A DNA stretch of 64,000 nt, taken from assembly GCA_037974335.1 (NCBI GenBank), contig CM075729.1:104704799-104768798 (forward strand), written 5' to 3'. Made by a program: the position numbers and the translations under genes. The notes under the pieces were generated by a model. It searched no databases. It saw only the letters and a program-made list of their open reading frames with translations, and was not told where the DNA came from. Of this stretch, positions 21,641 through 31,329 are shown piece after piece. The first letter of the stretch is position 1. The number at the start of each line of letters is the position of its first letter. The stretch comes from Prionace glauca. Its lineage: Eukaryota; Chordata; Chondrichthyes; Carcharhiniformes; Carcharhinidae.

Positions 21641-21962
21641 CCAATCACAACGGAGCATAAAGATTGACCAATCACATACTGACCAATAAGGAGCAGGAAA
21701 ATCACCCAATCAAATGTATACATCCGAGGAACAGACACCAATCAACATCAGGGACCACGGGTAGCTGGCCAGAGAAGCCAATTAGAACTTGGAACGAGCA
21801 ACCAATCAGGAGTGGAATAGCGGGCAGTAACAAAAAATCAGGGGCGAGTATCAGTGGTCTTGTTTGATATGGACCAATCAGAGCAGAGAATGGTCCTGCT
21901 CTCGAACACAATAGACCAATCAAAACCAAAGGGACCCTGCCTCTGCAAATAAAGGAACCAAT
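21641..21962 (-). promoter_or_regulatory. Cluster of ten ATTGG (inverted CCAAT) motifs
   Basis: CCAAT occurs on the plus strand (ATTGG in the gene's direction) at 21641, 21668, 21683, 21706, 21738, 21778, 21802, 21874, 21916 and 21958. All ten have the same orientation, mostly followed by CA or CAG. Such motifs bind NF-Y. The last one is the Y box of the X-Y pair; the others lack a convincing X box. Spacing varies (15-72 bp), so this is not a simple tandem array, although shared words such as GACCAATCA suggest it partly grew by duplication. Confidence 0.7.
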
Positions 21963-21999
21963 CAGAGGCAGGTAAGAGCAATCGTCATCTGTTACCATG
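21958..21999 (-). promoter_or_regulatory. X-Y box pair of MHC class II type
   Basis: On the minus strand 21999-21983 reads CATGGTAACAGATGACG, which matches the X1-X2 box of class II promoters (consensus near CCTAGCAACAGATG followed by a TGACG-like X2). After 17 bp comes CTGATTGG (21965-21958), a perfect Y box. The X-Y spacing and order are those bound by RFX, CREB/ATF and NF-Y, with CIITA recruited on top, and the orientation points to the class II beta gene. Oddly, the pair lies about 390 bp before the ATG, farther than the usual 100-200 bp. A GAACC stretch beyond X could be part of an S/W box, but the match is weak. Confidence 0.75.
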
Positions 22000-22794
22000 C
22001 AGAATTGGGTGGTTCATTTAAACTTCTGTGCAGACAGGGTAGTGGGAGTTAGCAATGTCCTCACCATAGGAAGCTGCATTTGGAGGGAGAAATAATCAGA
22101 CGGATTCATTCAGTCATTTAAAGTTAGGTCTCATCGAAATGTGTGCTCCTGCACAGTGGCTGGTATGGTGAAAGCTGTGATGCCTCTTCAGTGTTAACAT
22201 CTGAGAATTCTTCTGGGCTGGAAAAACTCAAGTCTTGGCTGGAGGATGCTCTGGGTTGGTTCCCAGATGTGCTTTCAAAAGAAAGGAGATTTCAGGGATC
22301 TTAAGAAACAGGAGGTATAACTCACATCAGTGTACTGGATCCTCACTTAGCTTATCACCACTCGCTCAGAGTCAACACAGGAATGGTCAATGTCTTCCCT
22401 GACCAGCTGGAGGGCTCTTTCCTCAAGGTCAGTTGGGAATTATATCCTTGGCATTCCTCTATCTGGGACAGATAGAGTGAGTGTCAAAGGTATGTAGGTA
22501 AGATCAGATTAGCTATGGTAAGTATTCAGGGTAATGGAGAAAGGGTGGAGGGCCTGGCTAGGGATTACAGCGAGTAGGTGCAAATTTGATGGGTCAGGTG
22601 GTCTCTTTCTGTACTGTAGGGATTCTATGATTCTGTGGTACACAGGCAATGTGTTAGGGCAAATGGTGACATGTATGGATGGAATTTGGGACCAGGGAGG
22701 TGATGAGCTACAGGGGAGATTAAGGTGTATGTGGGAGAGCAAGTGTGTGTCCCTTGAACTGGCAGTAAGTGAGACCCTTGTGGATAGGTAATAG
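22000..22794. other. Upstream of the MHC promoter, nothing firmly recognised
   Basis: No gene is seen. Around 22590-22645 the words GGTCTCTTTCTGTACTGTAG then GATTCTATGATTCTGTGG look like a CR1/SINE 3' tail on the plus strand. Confidence 0.4.
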
Positions 22795-22811
22795 GTGTGT
22801 GTGTATGTATG

Positions 22812-22848
<37 letters not shown>

Positions 22849-22858
22849 GTGTGTGTAT
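22795..22858. repeat. TG/TATG/TA microsatellite
   Basis: A compound simple repeat of (GT)n, (GTAT)n and (TA)n, with TATATGTGTGTGTAT at its right end. It ends where the LTR-like element begins, so the apparent 4-bp duplication there could be chance. Confidence 0.9.
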
Positions 22859-23723
22859 TGTGTACTGTGCCCATAAGAAATGTATTTTTAATCATGTTTC
22901 TTTGCAGGTTTTTCAAGCAGCTCCTAGCACTTTAGTGGCAATTTTTTGTCTCTAACTGGTATCCTCTAATTGTTACTGAAGCAATATGATGGACATTGTG
23001 TTTATTTTTATTGTAGCCTAATGCAGTGTCCTGGGGTTGTGTGATCCTTTTGGAATTGCTGGGTGAAGCATGATAAACAGGTTAAGTGATGCATGTGGAC
23101 AGTTTTATTTCACAGAAAATTCCAAGCTTTTAGTTTTGCTTTTCAGTAGTTGCCTGAGGTGAAGAGCAGCAAAAGTGATTTTTCCCTCTCTCTGGAGCTG
23201 GAAATTCTGCTGTCTATGAGTTGCTGTTTGGACTCGAGACGGAAAGCAGTCTTTCTCTCTCTCTCTCTCTCTCTCCCTCCCCAGGGGATTTTTGGAAAGT
23301 TCCAGGACTGGGATGCCTCAGAAATTTAATCCAACCTTTAAAGCACCAATTCACTGCAGGTGTTAAAAGCTGAAAACCCAATAAGACATGAGCATACTTG
23401 CTGTCTAAACCAAGGATGGGGCATATGTTTGTGGGATGTTTGACTTGGGACATCTCCCTCCTGAGCCTCCTTTTTATCTTCCACCTCAATAGCTAACTGT
23501 TAAGGTTTAAGCTGTATCATGTATAATTCTTATACATGAATTTTATAATTGGTAAAAGTTATGTTATTTCTTGTTATTATGTTCTTAAATAAACTTTGAT
23601 GTAAGTTTCCTAGTTGGTCACTTGAATCATACCATGCTCACCTGTGTGAAATTCAAATGTAAAAACTTAGAATCCAGGCTATTTTCATAAAACACCTTGG
23701 AGTTTTTGGCCTAGGTCCTAACA
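22859..23723 (+). mobile_element. Solo-LTR-like fossil, copy 1
   Basis: This 865-bp block starts TG and ends CA (TCCTAACA), with GTAT on both sides. It contains an AATAAA signal about 135 bp before the right end and a (TC)n tract near 23245-23275. Two other copies of the same family were found by eye: 38800-39527 (minus), similar over most of its length including TTAAATAAACTTTGAT and GGTCACTTGAATCATAC, and 53628-54555 (plus), similar at the 5' end (AATCATGTT and CTGCAG). No coding region lies between paired copies. It is an old, non-coding LTR remnant; the family (Ty3/gypsy or other) cannot be told from the LTR alone. Confidence 0.55.
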
Positions 23724-23955
23724 GTATGTATATTTGAGTGTTTATGTAGGTATGTATGTGTGAGTTGAAAGTGATGAGAAGAATTACTTTCCCTGGCAGA
23801 ATGGAGGAGATCATTCATCCTCTTCCTGCACTGGATGCCTGTCTTCCTCTGCAGGGAGCTGGTACTGACCAACACTGCCACTGCTGCTCCTGCTGGTTCC
23901 TTTCTCAGCTGGATAGTTCCTGGAGACTATTCATGATTCCTACATCCTTAACTAT
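23724..23955. other. Unassigned sequence between LTR-like block and CR1
   Basis: It contains a CTGC-rich stretch (TCTTCCTGCACTGGATGCCTG and CACTGCCACTGCTGCTCC) of the kind seen in DNA-transposon-associated regions elsewhere in the window, but no firm assignment is possible. Confidence 0.3.
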
Positions 23956-24305
23956 TCTCAGAATTCAACTCAGAAAAGTGTGAGGTAATGAATGTGGGGA
24001 GGGCTAACAAGGTAAATGATTACCATAGGAATGGTGTCACCCTAGAAAGTACAGAAGATCCAAGTACAAATTCCCTGAAGGTTCAGGACAGGTAGATAAG
24101 GTGTATGGGATATTTGCCTTTATTAACCAAGGCATTGAATACAAGAGCAGGGGGTTATGATGGGACTGTTTAAAACACTGGTTAGGCCACAGGTGGAGCA
24201 CTTTGTGTAATTCTGGTCACCACATTAAAGGAAGGATGTGATTGCACTGGAGAGGATGCAGAGGAGATTTACCAGGATGCTGCCTGGCTGGATGTTCTGA
24301 GCTGT
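23956..24305 (+). mobile_element. Old CR1 copy, left part (split by a younger CR1)
   Basis: It translates in pieces as FNSEKCEVMNVGRANKVNDY (cf. FNVGKCEVVHFGR), then GYLPLLTKALNTRA-like, then PQVEHFV and the VQRRFTRMLPG-equivalent DNA at about 24250-24290. It stops at 24305, where an antisense CR1 starts, and resumes at 25004. Many stops and shifts mark it as older than its insert. Confidence 0.7.
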
Positions 24306-25003
24306 AAACATAAGAACATAAGAAATAGGAGCAGGAGTAGGCCATCTGGCCCTTCGAGCCTGCCCTGCCATTCAATAAGATCATGGCTGATCTGTCGTGG
24401 CTCAGTTCCACATTCCCGCCCTCTCCTCATAACCCTTAATCCCCTTGCCTATCAAAAACCTATCCACCTGCGTCTTAAATATATTTAGCGAGGTAGCCTC
24501 CACCACTTCAACGGGCAGAGAATTCCAGAGATTCACCACCCTTTGAGTGAAGAAGTTCCTCCTCAACTCCATTTTAAACTGCCCCCCCCCTTATCTTGAG
24601 GCTGTGCCCTTGAGTCCTATTGTCCTTTCTGAGCGGGAAGAGCCTCTCCACCTCTATCCTATCCATCCCATTCATTATCTTATACGTCTCAGTGAGATCT
24701 CCCCTCATTCTTCTAAACTCTAGCGAGTATAAGCCTAGTTTATTCAGCCTCTCCTCATAGCTCAACCCCCTCAACTCCGGCATCAGCCTAGTAAACCTCC
24801 TCTGCACTCCCTCCAAGGCCAAAATATCCTTGCGCAGGTGCGGCGCCCAAAACTGCACACAGTACTCCAGCTGCGGCCTCACCAATGCCCTATACAGCTG
24901 CAGCAAGACCTCCCTACTTTTATATTCAATCCCCCTCGCTATGAAGGCCAGCATCCCATTCGCCTTCCTGACCACCTGCTGCACCTGCAAGCTGGGCTTT
25001 TGA
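24306..25003 (-). mobile_element. CR1 LINE, subfamily A, 3' part only
   Basis: A 5'-truncated copy with a complete 3' end: tail TTCTTATG and 3' UTR at 24306-24420, then the C-terminal ORF2 frame open from 24990 to 24574. That frame reads MQVQQVVRKANGMLAFIARG, LVRPQLEYCVQFWAPHLRK and EVERLFPLRKDNRTQGHSLK, ending in a frame break at GGAV. It split the older plus-strand CR1 around it. Confidence 0.9.
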
Positions 25004-25425
25004 TTGGATAGACTGCAGCTGTGTTCCTTGGAGCAGCAAAGAGGGGACCTGATAGAGATGTATAAGTTTATAAGGGGTCTGGATAGGTTGGATCGGAAGG
25101 CACTTTTTCCATTAGTAGAGGGTCAATAATCTGGTGCATAGAATTAAGGGGAAAGATAGAAGCCTAAGAATGGAGTTGAGAAGAAAGCTTTTTACCCAGA
25201 GGGTGGTTAGTCTTTAGCTCACTGCCTGAAAGGGTGGTAGAGTCAGAAACTCTCAGAACATTTAAGAAGTATTTAGATATTCACTTACACTGCATAGCCT
25301 CCAGGGCTGTGGGCTAAGTGTTGGAAAATGGGATTAGTGTAGGCAGATCTTTGTTCACTGGCATGGAAATGATGGGCCGATTGGCTTCTTTCTGTGTTGT
25401 AAATGTCTGTGAATATATGAATCCC
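25004..25425 (+). mobile_element. Old CR1 copy, right part with 3' end
   Basis: It continues 23956-24305: CSLEQQRGDLIEMYKFIRG, then GLDRLDRKALFPLVEG, then PEGG and the C-terminal region. It ends with 3' UTR words GATGGGCCGATTGGCTTCTT and TCTGTGTTGTAAATGTCTG. Confidence 0.7.
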
Positions 25426-25534
25426 CATTGTTTTTGGGCATCCACAGTGGTTGTAAAATTGGCTCCTCAGGGACAAGGACATGCTAATGATGCCTAATCA
25501 ACAATCTCTAAACTGTCTGTGCTTTATATTCTCT

Positions 25535-25665
25535 GTCTGAGGCCAGAACTCTCCATTCACCTGACGAAGGGACTAACCCCGAAAGCTTGCTTGCTTGTGA
25601 GAAGATTATCAAATAAATCGGTTGGACTAAAACCTGGTGTTGTCAGACGTTTTACTGTGGATGCT
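25535..25665 (+). repeat. Penelope-like 3' UTR fragment
   Basis: The words TTCACCTGACGAAGGGACTA, CCGAAAGCTTGC, TCAAATAAATCGGTTGGACT and AACCTGGTGTTGT match, in order, the end of the longer Penelope copy at 54560-55490. The next 60 bp (GTGGATGCTGGAGTGCAGCT) resemble the short repeat seen near 21200. Confidence 0.6.
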
Positions 25666-25784
25666 GGAGTGCAGCTGAAACAAAATACAATGAGATTCAT
25701 GCTGCAACTTGCACTCTGATAGAGCAGACCACGGAGGTGCTGAGGATGAGATTCCACTGCCTGGTGGAGCTCTGCAGCATAGAA

Positions 25785-26213
25785 CATAGAACATTACAGC
25801 GCAGAACAGGCCCTTCGGCCCACGATGTTGCGCCGACCAGTTACAAAACAATGACCCACTAGCCTAAACTAATCCCTTTTCGTCCATAAACCTATCCACA
25901 AATCTCTTAAACGCCCCCAAACTAGGTGCATTTACAACTGCAGCTGGCAGGGCATTCCAGTCCCTCACCACCCTCTGGGTAAAGAACCTACCCCTGACAT
26001 CAGTCCTATAACTACCCCCCCTTAATTTAAAGTCGTGCCCCCTCGTGCTAGCTTTCTCCATCCTAGGAAAAAGGCTATCACTATCTACCCTGTCTAAACC
26101 TCTAATCATCTTATATGTTTCAATGAGGTCCCCTCTTAGCCGCCTTCTTTCCAACAAAAACAACCCCAAATCTCTCAGTCTCTCCTCATACGATCTCCCC
26201 TCCATACCAGGCA
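25785..26213 (-). mobile_element. CR1 LINE, subfamily C, 3' part of a split copy
   Basis: The tail ACATAGAACATAGAACATT, read in complement, and the 3' UTR (GGGCCGAAGGGCCTGTTCTG on the minus strand) lie at 25785-25860. The C-terminal frame runs from 26213 down to 25864: LPGMEGRSYEERLRDLGLF, MIRGLDRVDSDSLFPRMEKA, and NAPSLGAFKRFVDRFMDEKG. It starts exactly after the VQRRFTRM motif, whose preceding part lies at 28976-29215, on the other side of a B-subfamily insertion. Confidence 0.85.
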
Positions 26214-28975
26214 ACATAGAACATAGAACATAGAACATTACAGCACAAACAGGCCCTTCGGCCCTCGAGTTGCGCCGATCACATCAACCCCACCAATCTA
26301 TAGACCTATCTATAACCCCCAATCCCATTAAATCCCATATACTCATCCAGAAGTCTTTTAAAAGACCCCAGCGAGTTCGCCTCCACCACCGATGACGGCA
26401 GCCGATTCCATTCACTCACCACCCTCTGAGTGAAAAACTTACCCCTAACATCACCTCTGTACTTCCCTCCCCGCACCTTAAATCTGTGTCCTCTCGTAGT
26501 GACCATTTCAACCCGGAGAAATAGCCTCTGAGAGTCCACCCTATCTATTCCTCTCAACATTTTATAAACTTCTATCAGGTCGCCTCTCAACCTTCGCCTC
26601 TCCAGGGAAAAGAATCCCAGCTCCCTCAATCTATCTTCATAAGGCATGCCTCCCAGTCCAGGCAACATCCTTGTAAATCTCCTCTGCACCCTTTCAATAG
26701 CTTCTATGTCTTTCCTATAGTGAGGCGACCAGAACTGCACACAGTACTCCAAATGAGGCCTGACAAGGGTCCTGTAAAGTTGCAGCATTACCTCCCGACT
26801 CCTAAACTCAATCCCTCGATTAATGAAGGCCCGTACACCATACGCCTTCTTGACCACCTCCTCCACCTGCGAGGCCGATTTAAGAGTCCTGTGGACCCGG
26901 ACCCCGAGATCCTTCTGCTCTTCAACGCTACTAAGACTCCTGCCCTTGATAGTGTACTCGTCCATCCCATTGGTTCTGCCGAAATGGACGACTACACATT
27001 TATCCGCGTTGAAGTCCATCTGCCACTTCTCCGCCCATTCTTGCATCCTATCTATGTCCTGCTGCAACTTTTGACATCCTTCCAGACCATCCACAACACC
27101 ACCGACCTTCTTGTCATCAGCGAACTTGCTAACCCATCCCTCCACTTCCTCATCCAGGTCATTTATGAAAATGACAAACAACAAGGGTCCCAGAACAGAT
27201 CCCTGGGGCACCCCACTGGTGACTGACCTCCATTCCGAAAAAGACCCATCCACAACCACTCTCTGCCTTCTGCAGGCAAGCCAGTTCTGGATCCACAAGG
27301 CCAAAGGCCCTTGGATCCCATGCCCTCTCACCTTTTCAAGAAGTCTTGCATGGGGCACCTTATCAAATGCCTTGCTGAAGTCCATGTACACTATGTCCAC
27401 GGCACTTCCTTCGTCAATGTGTTCAGTCACATTATCGAAGAACTCAACTAGGCTCGTAAGGCACGACCTGCCTTGACAAATCCATGCTGACTATTCCTGA
27501 TCATGTCAAACCTCTCCAAATGCTCGTAAATCTTGTCCCTCAGAAGCCTCTCCATCAGCTTACCAACCACTGAGGTCAGACTCACCGGGCGGTAATTTCC
27601 CGGGCTATCTCTGTTCCCTTTCTTGAAAATAGGGACTACATCCGCAATCCTCCAATCTTCCGGAACCTCTCCCATCTCCATTGACGAAGCAAAGATCATC
27701 GCCAGGGGCTCTGCAATCACTTCCCTGGCCTCCCACAGTATCCTGGGGTACATCCCATCTGGTCCCGGCGACTTATCTATTTTGATAGAATTCAAAAGTT
27801 CTAACACATCCTCCTCCTTAATGTCCACGTATCAATCTTTTCCATCTGCTGCAAGTCCATAGCAAGATCTCCCAAATCAGCTTCCACTGTGAATACTGAG
27901 GCAAAGTACTCATTAGGCACCTCCGCCATTTCTTCTGGTTCCAAACAGACCTTTCCCCCTTCACCTTTTATAGGTCCTATCCTTTCCCTTCTCACCCTTT
28001 TACCTTTCACATATTTATAGAAGGCCTTGGGATTTTCCTTAATCTTACCCGCCAAGGTCTTCTCATGACCCCTTCTGGCTCTCCTAATTTCCCTTTTAAC
28101 CTCCTTTCTACAGTCCTTATATTCTTCAAGATCCTTAACCTCTCCTAGTTCCCTGAACCTTTTGTACACCTTCCTTTTCCTCCTGACTAGGTTCAACACA
28201 GCCTTCGTGCACCACGGTTCCCACGACCTACCAAAACCCCCTTGTCTCATCGGAACATTGTCATGCAGAGCGCCAGACAAACATTCCTTGAATATCCGCC
28301 ACCTTCCTTCGGTACTTTTCCCTAAGAACGCCTCCTTCCAGTTTATTTGTCCAAGTAACTTCCTGACTTCTTCGTATCTCCCCTTACTCCAGACAAACAC
28401 CTTCCTAGCCTGCCTGATCCTATCTCATTCCAATGCAATTGTGAAGGAGATAGAATTATGGTCACCATTCCCAAGATGCTCTCCTACCGAGAGATCCATC
28501 ACCTGCCCTGGTTCATTCGCCAGTACCAGGTCAAGTACAGCCTCTCCCCTCGTAGGCTTGTCCACATACTGTGTCAGGAAACCTTCCTGAACACACCTAA
28601 CAAACTCCTCTCCAGCCAAACCCCTTACCCTAGGGATATTCCAGTCGATGTTTGGGAAATTGAAGTCTCCCATCACGACAACTCTGTTTTTAATACATTT
28701 CTCCAGAATCTGGTTCCCTATCTGCACTTCAACTTCCCTGTCACTATTGGGCGGCCTATAGAATACACCCAGCAAAGTTTTCGACCCTTTGCTGTTCGTA
28801 ACTTCCACCCACAGAGACTCTGTAGAAAGTCCCTCCACGGCATCCTCTTTCTCTGCAGCCATGACACTGTCCCTGATTAACAATGCCACTCCACCACCTC
28901 TTCTGCCAGCCTCCCTGTCCTTCCTGAAATATCTGAAACCTGGCACCTGAAGTACCCAGTCCTGTCCCTGAGACA
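26214..28975 (-). mobile_element. CR1 LINE, subfamily B, endonuclease plus RT, inserted in a C copy
   Basis: This 2.76-kb copy is truncated at its 5' end inside the endonuclease (GQDWVLQVPGFRYFRKDREA). It has GVFYRPPNSD, MGDFNFPNIDW and NGDHNSISF, then a linker (KRKVYKRFRELGEVKDLEEY), then RT motifs DKSPGPDGMYPRIL, GNYRPVSLTSVVGKLMERL, YMDFSKAFDKVPHARLLEK, SGVPQGSVLGPLLFVIFI and KFADDKKVGG. The frame 27430-26306 is open for 374 codons. Breaks exist near 27440-27448, 27801-27828 and 28400-28425. FADDKK where relatives have FADDTK is a change beside the catalytic aspartates. Confidence 0.92.
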
Positions 28976-29215
28976 TCCTGGTAAACCTCCTCTGCACCTC
29001 TCCAAAGCCTCTACATCCTTCCTGTAATGTGGGGACCAGAACTGCATACAAAACTCCAAGTGTGGCCGCACCAGAGTTGTGTACAGTTGCATCATGACAC
29101 TGCGACTCCTAAATTCAATCCCCCTACCAATAAACGACAAGACACCGTATGCCTTCTTAACAACCTTATCTACTTGATTCCCAACTTTCAGGGATCTATG
29201 TACACATACACATAC
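28976..29215 (-). mobile_element. CR1 LINE, subfamily C, 5' part of the split copy
   Basis: The minus frame reads HRSLKVGNQVDKVVKKAYGV, LSFIGRGIEFRSRSVMMQLY, TTLVRPHLEFCMQFWSPHYR and KDVEALE, then VQRRFTRM-equivalent DNA up to the junction. The rest of the copy is 25785-26213. The 5' end at about 29215 runs into a short CA-rich stretch (ACACATACACATACACA). Confidence 0.85.
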
Positions 29216-29409
29216 ACAGATGGTGCCACAGATCATATTTATCTGCTGCACCCTGAATAACGTGGCACTACAATAGTGTGAGTAACTGCCTGAGGAGGAG
29301 ATGGAGACTGGCACTTTTCCACTGATGAAGAGGACATTGAGGTGGAAGATGGAAGGGAGCTCCTGGAAAGAAAGCAGTTTGGCCATGAGGCAGTGGCGAT
29401 GACCAGAAG

Positions 29410-29540
29410 GGTAGAGGAGCTTGGGATAATATTCAGGCTTGGGCTGACAAGTGGCAGTAATGTTCACACAAAGGAACAAATAATATTGACACAAGTACCA
29501 GTCAATGATCTCACCATCCTGTGTCCATAGCCTGTCTGAC
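29410..29540 (+). repeat. Fragment of the L2/jockey-like LINE
   Basis: GATAATATTCAGGCTTGGGC and TGACAAGTGGCA repeat the DNLQAWADKWQ-type region of the 31330-32430 element. It is short and broken. Confidence 0.55.
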
Positions 29541-29619
29541 TGTTGGCAGTGCGTACTCTCACTGGTATGGCGCATATCATTGGAGAGGATGCGGTTGCCC
29601 ATAATCCCCACATTGCAGG

Positions 29620-30620
29620 AGGATGATGATGACCTGTATTGGGGATAGTCCACTGAACCTTGGTATATTCCCAGGATCCACAGCAGAGGTGGAGGTAGCC
29701 TGTTGTTTGCCATGCCCTGTTGTTTGTGATGTCCTGAACAACTATCCTGTAGAGGGCTGGGATCTGGAGAGTCTTGGCCTGTTTTCAGCATGCTGCTGTG
29801 TGGTAGTGTCACCCTCTTCGGCCTGTGGGGCTGGAGCTGATTCAGTTACAGGAAGAATGGAATTGAATGGGCTGGACACTCCCTAAGTCTCCTGGGTGGA
29901 AAGCCTTAGGTTGCATACCAGTTGCCTATGGGCGCTAGAGGGCTCTTGGCTTCATCCTTAGGATAGAGGGGCAGCTGTAATAAGGTCAAGAAACTCTGCT
30001 ATTTGCTGGCATTAACACTTGCGGATGCCCACATGTGTCTTAACCAAGGAGTTCATGCTCTCCATCATAGCCGGACAAAAGTCTCACACCAAGGTCTCCA
30101 CTGTATCCTCCACTCTCTGTGTTAACTTGACTGCCTCAGAGTGTTGGCATGGTCTCCTCAGACAGAAGGCATTGGGACTCCTCCTCCTTTCAATCCAAAG
30201 AGTGTCACTGATATCCCTTTCTGATGTTTCTGACTTTGCCTTTAGAGCTCCAGCAACTGGGTGTAACTGAGTCTGGAGACACTGGCCTCCAGCAGTGTTC
30301 CAAGTGCCAGGATCCTGGGATTCCCTGTGTCCGCCTGCACATACAACCACAGGAACCTTAATTAAACTGTTGGCCTTGTTAAGGAAGCATTTTAGATGTT
30401 TGGACAGATCACACAAAGGGTGTCCCATATCAATGTCTTTTGTTGCAAAACTGAGTGCTACAAAAGGATGGGAATAGCCACATGAAGAGATGGAGGAGGA
30501 GCACATCCCCTCAGAAGCAAAGGGCATTGATTGGGAATTTTGGAAAGATTGAGGTTCCGGCAAGCTACATGAAGATGGCATTGCACTGGTAAGATGGAGA
30601 AGACATGCCCTCACTCTAAC
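29620..30620. repeat. Decayed repeat related to the Harbinger-associated block at 57900-58440
   Basis: 29665-29800 (CCAGGATCCACAGCAGAGGT, then GGAGGTAGCCTGTTGTTTGC, then CTGGAGAGTCTTGGCCTG) aligns by eye with 57985-58110 (CAGGATGTACACCGGAAGTG, GGAGGTGGGCAGCTGCC, CTGGAGAGCCTGAACC). An open minus frame of 176 codons (30614-30084) has no domain I know. It is probably the remains of a non-transposase part of a DNA transposon, but this is an inference from one pairwise match. Confidence 0.45.
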
Positions 30621-30624
30621 AAAG

Positions 30625-31325
30625 TTTCAGCAGGATAAGGTGAAGACAAATTGTTATGAGTGCTGTTCCTCAACATCTTCAATATCTCATAAAAGATCAT
30701 CAATCTCAAAATGATAAGTCACATTCAAGCCTAACAGTGGGCTCATCCTTGGCCTAAGCACCATTGGATAAGCACCTGGCCAGCATTCACATAATATTGT
30801 CATTTCAACCATGGCATGAACATTTATGGCCATGGCAACCTTCAAGAGAAAAGGAATGCTACTGCACACATCTATATACTCATGTCAGTGTGACAGGAAC
30901 TTAGCAAGGTGGTTCAAAGGCGGAAGACATCAATAGTTATCATTTGACCATCTGAAGATGGAGCTATATCTGAACAGAACCAACTCTGTAAAGTCCAGTT
31001 CATTCATGATTGAAATATAAGGCTGAACCATTTGTAACAATTAGCCAGAAGTGTTCAGTGGATGATCCATCTCAGTCTCCTCCAGAATTCCCCAGTTTCA
31101 CAGTCTTGGGCCAATTCAATTTACTCAAAGTGATATCAATAAATAGCTGTCGGCACAATGAAGGCTACGAGCACCGCAGTATTCTGGCAATTGTCCATAG
31201 AGTTGTGCTCCAGAATTAGCTGTGTCCTAGCCAAGCTGTTTGAGTACGGATATAACATTAGCATTTACCCAGCAATGTAGAAAACTGCCCAGCTATATCC
31301 TGTACATAAAAAGCAGGACAAATCC
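30625..31325. other. Nothing recognised
   Basis: An AT-rich stretch with short frames only. No repeat family could be matched. Confidence 0.3.
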
Positions 31326-31329
31326 AACC

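Noticed and set aside
21428-21709. Upstream extension of the MHC leader frame starting at 21709
   Set aside because: It would place coding sequence across the TATA-like box and CCAAT boxes. The ATG at 21568 gives a normal signal peptide.
22509-22916. 135-codon minus frame with Tyr-Ile repeats
   Set aside because: The repeats come from the TA/TG microsatellite at 22795-22858.
26720-27226. Plus frame of 168 codons
   Set aside because: Antisense shadow of the CR1 RT frame 27430-26306.
28425-29051. Apparent endonuclease protein with an RT C-terminal start
   Set aside because: A false fusion: its first residues belong to a C-subfamily CR1 and the rest to the B-subfamily copy inserted into it.
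28877-29812. 311-codon minus frame as a host gene
   Set aside because: Only the CR1 part (about 29215-28976) is recognisable. The remainder has no domain and overlaps other repeats.
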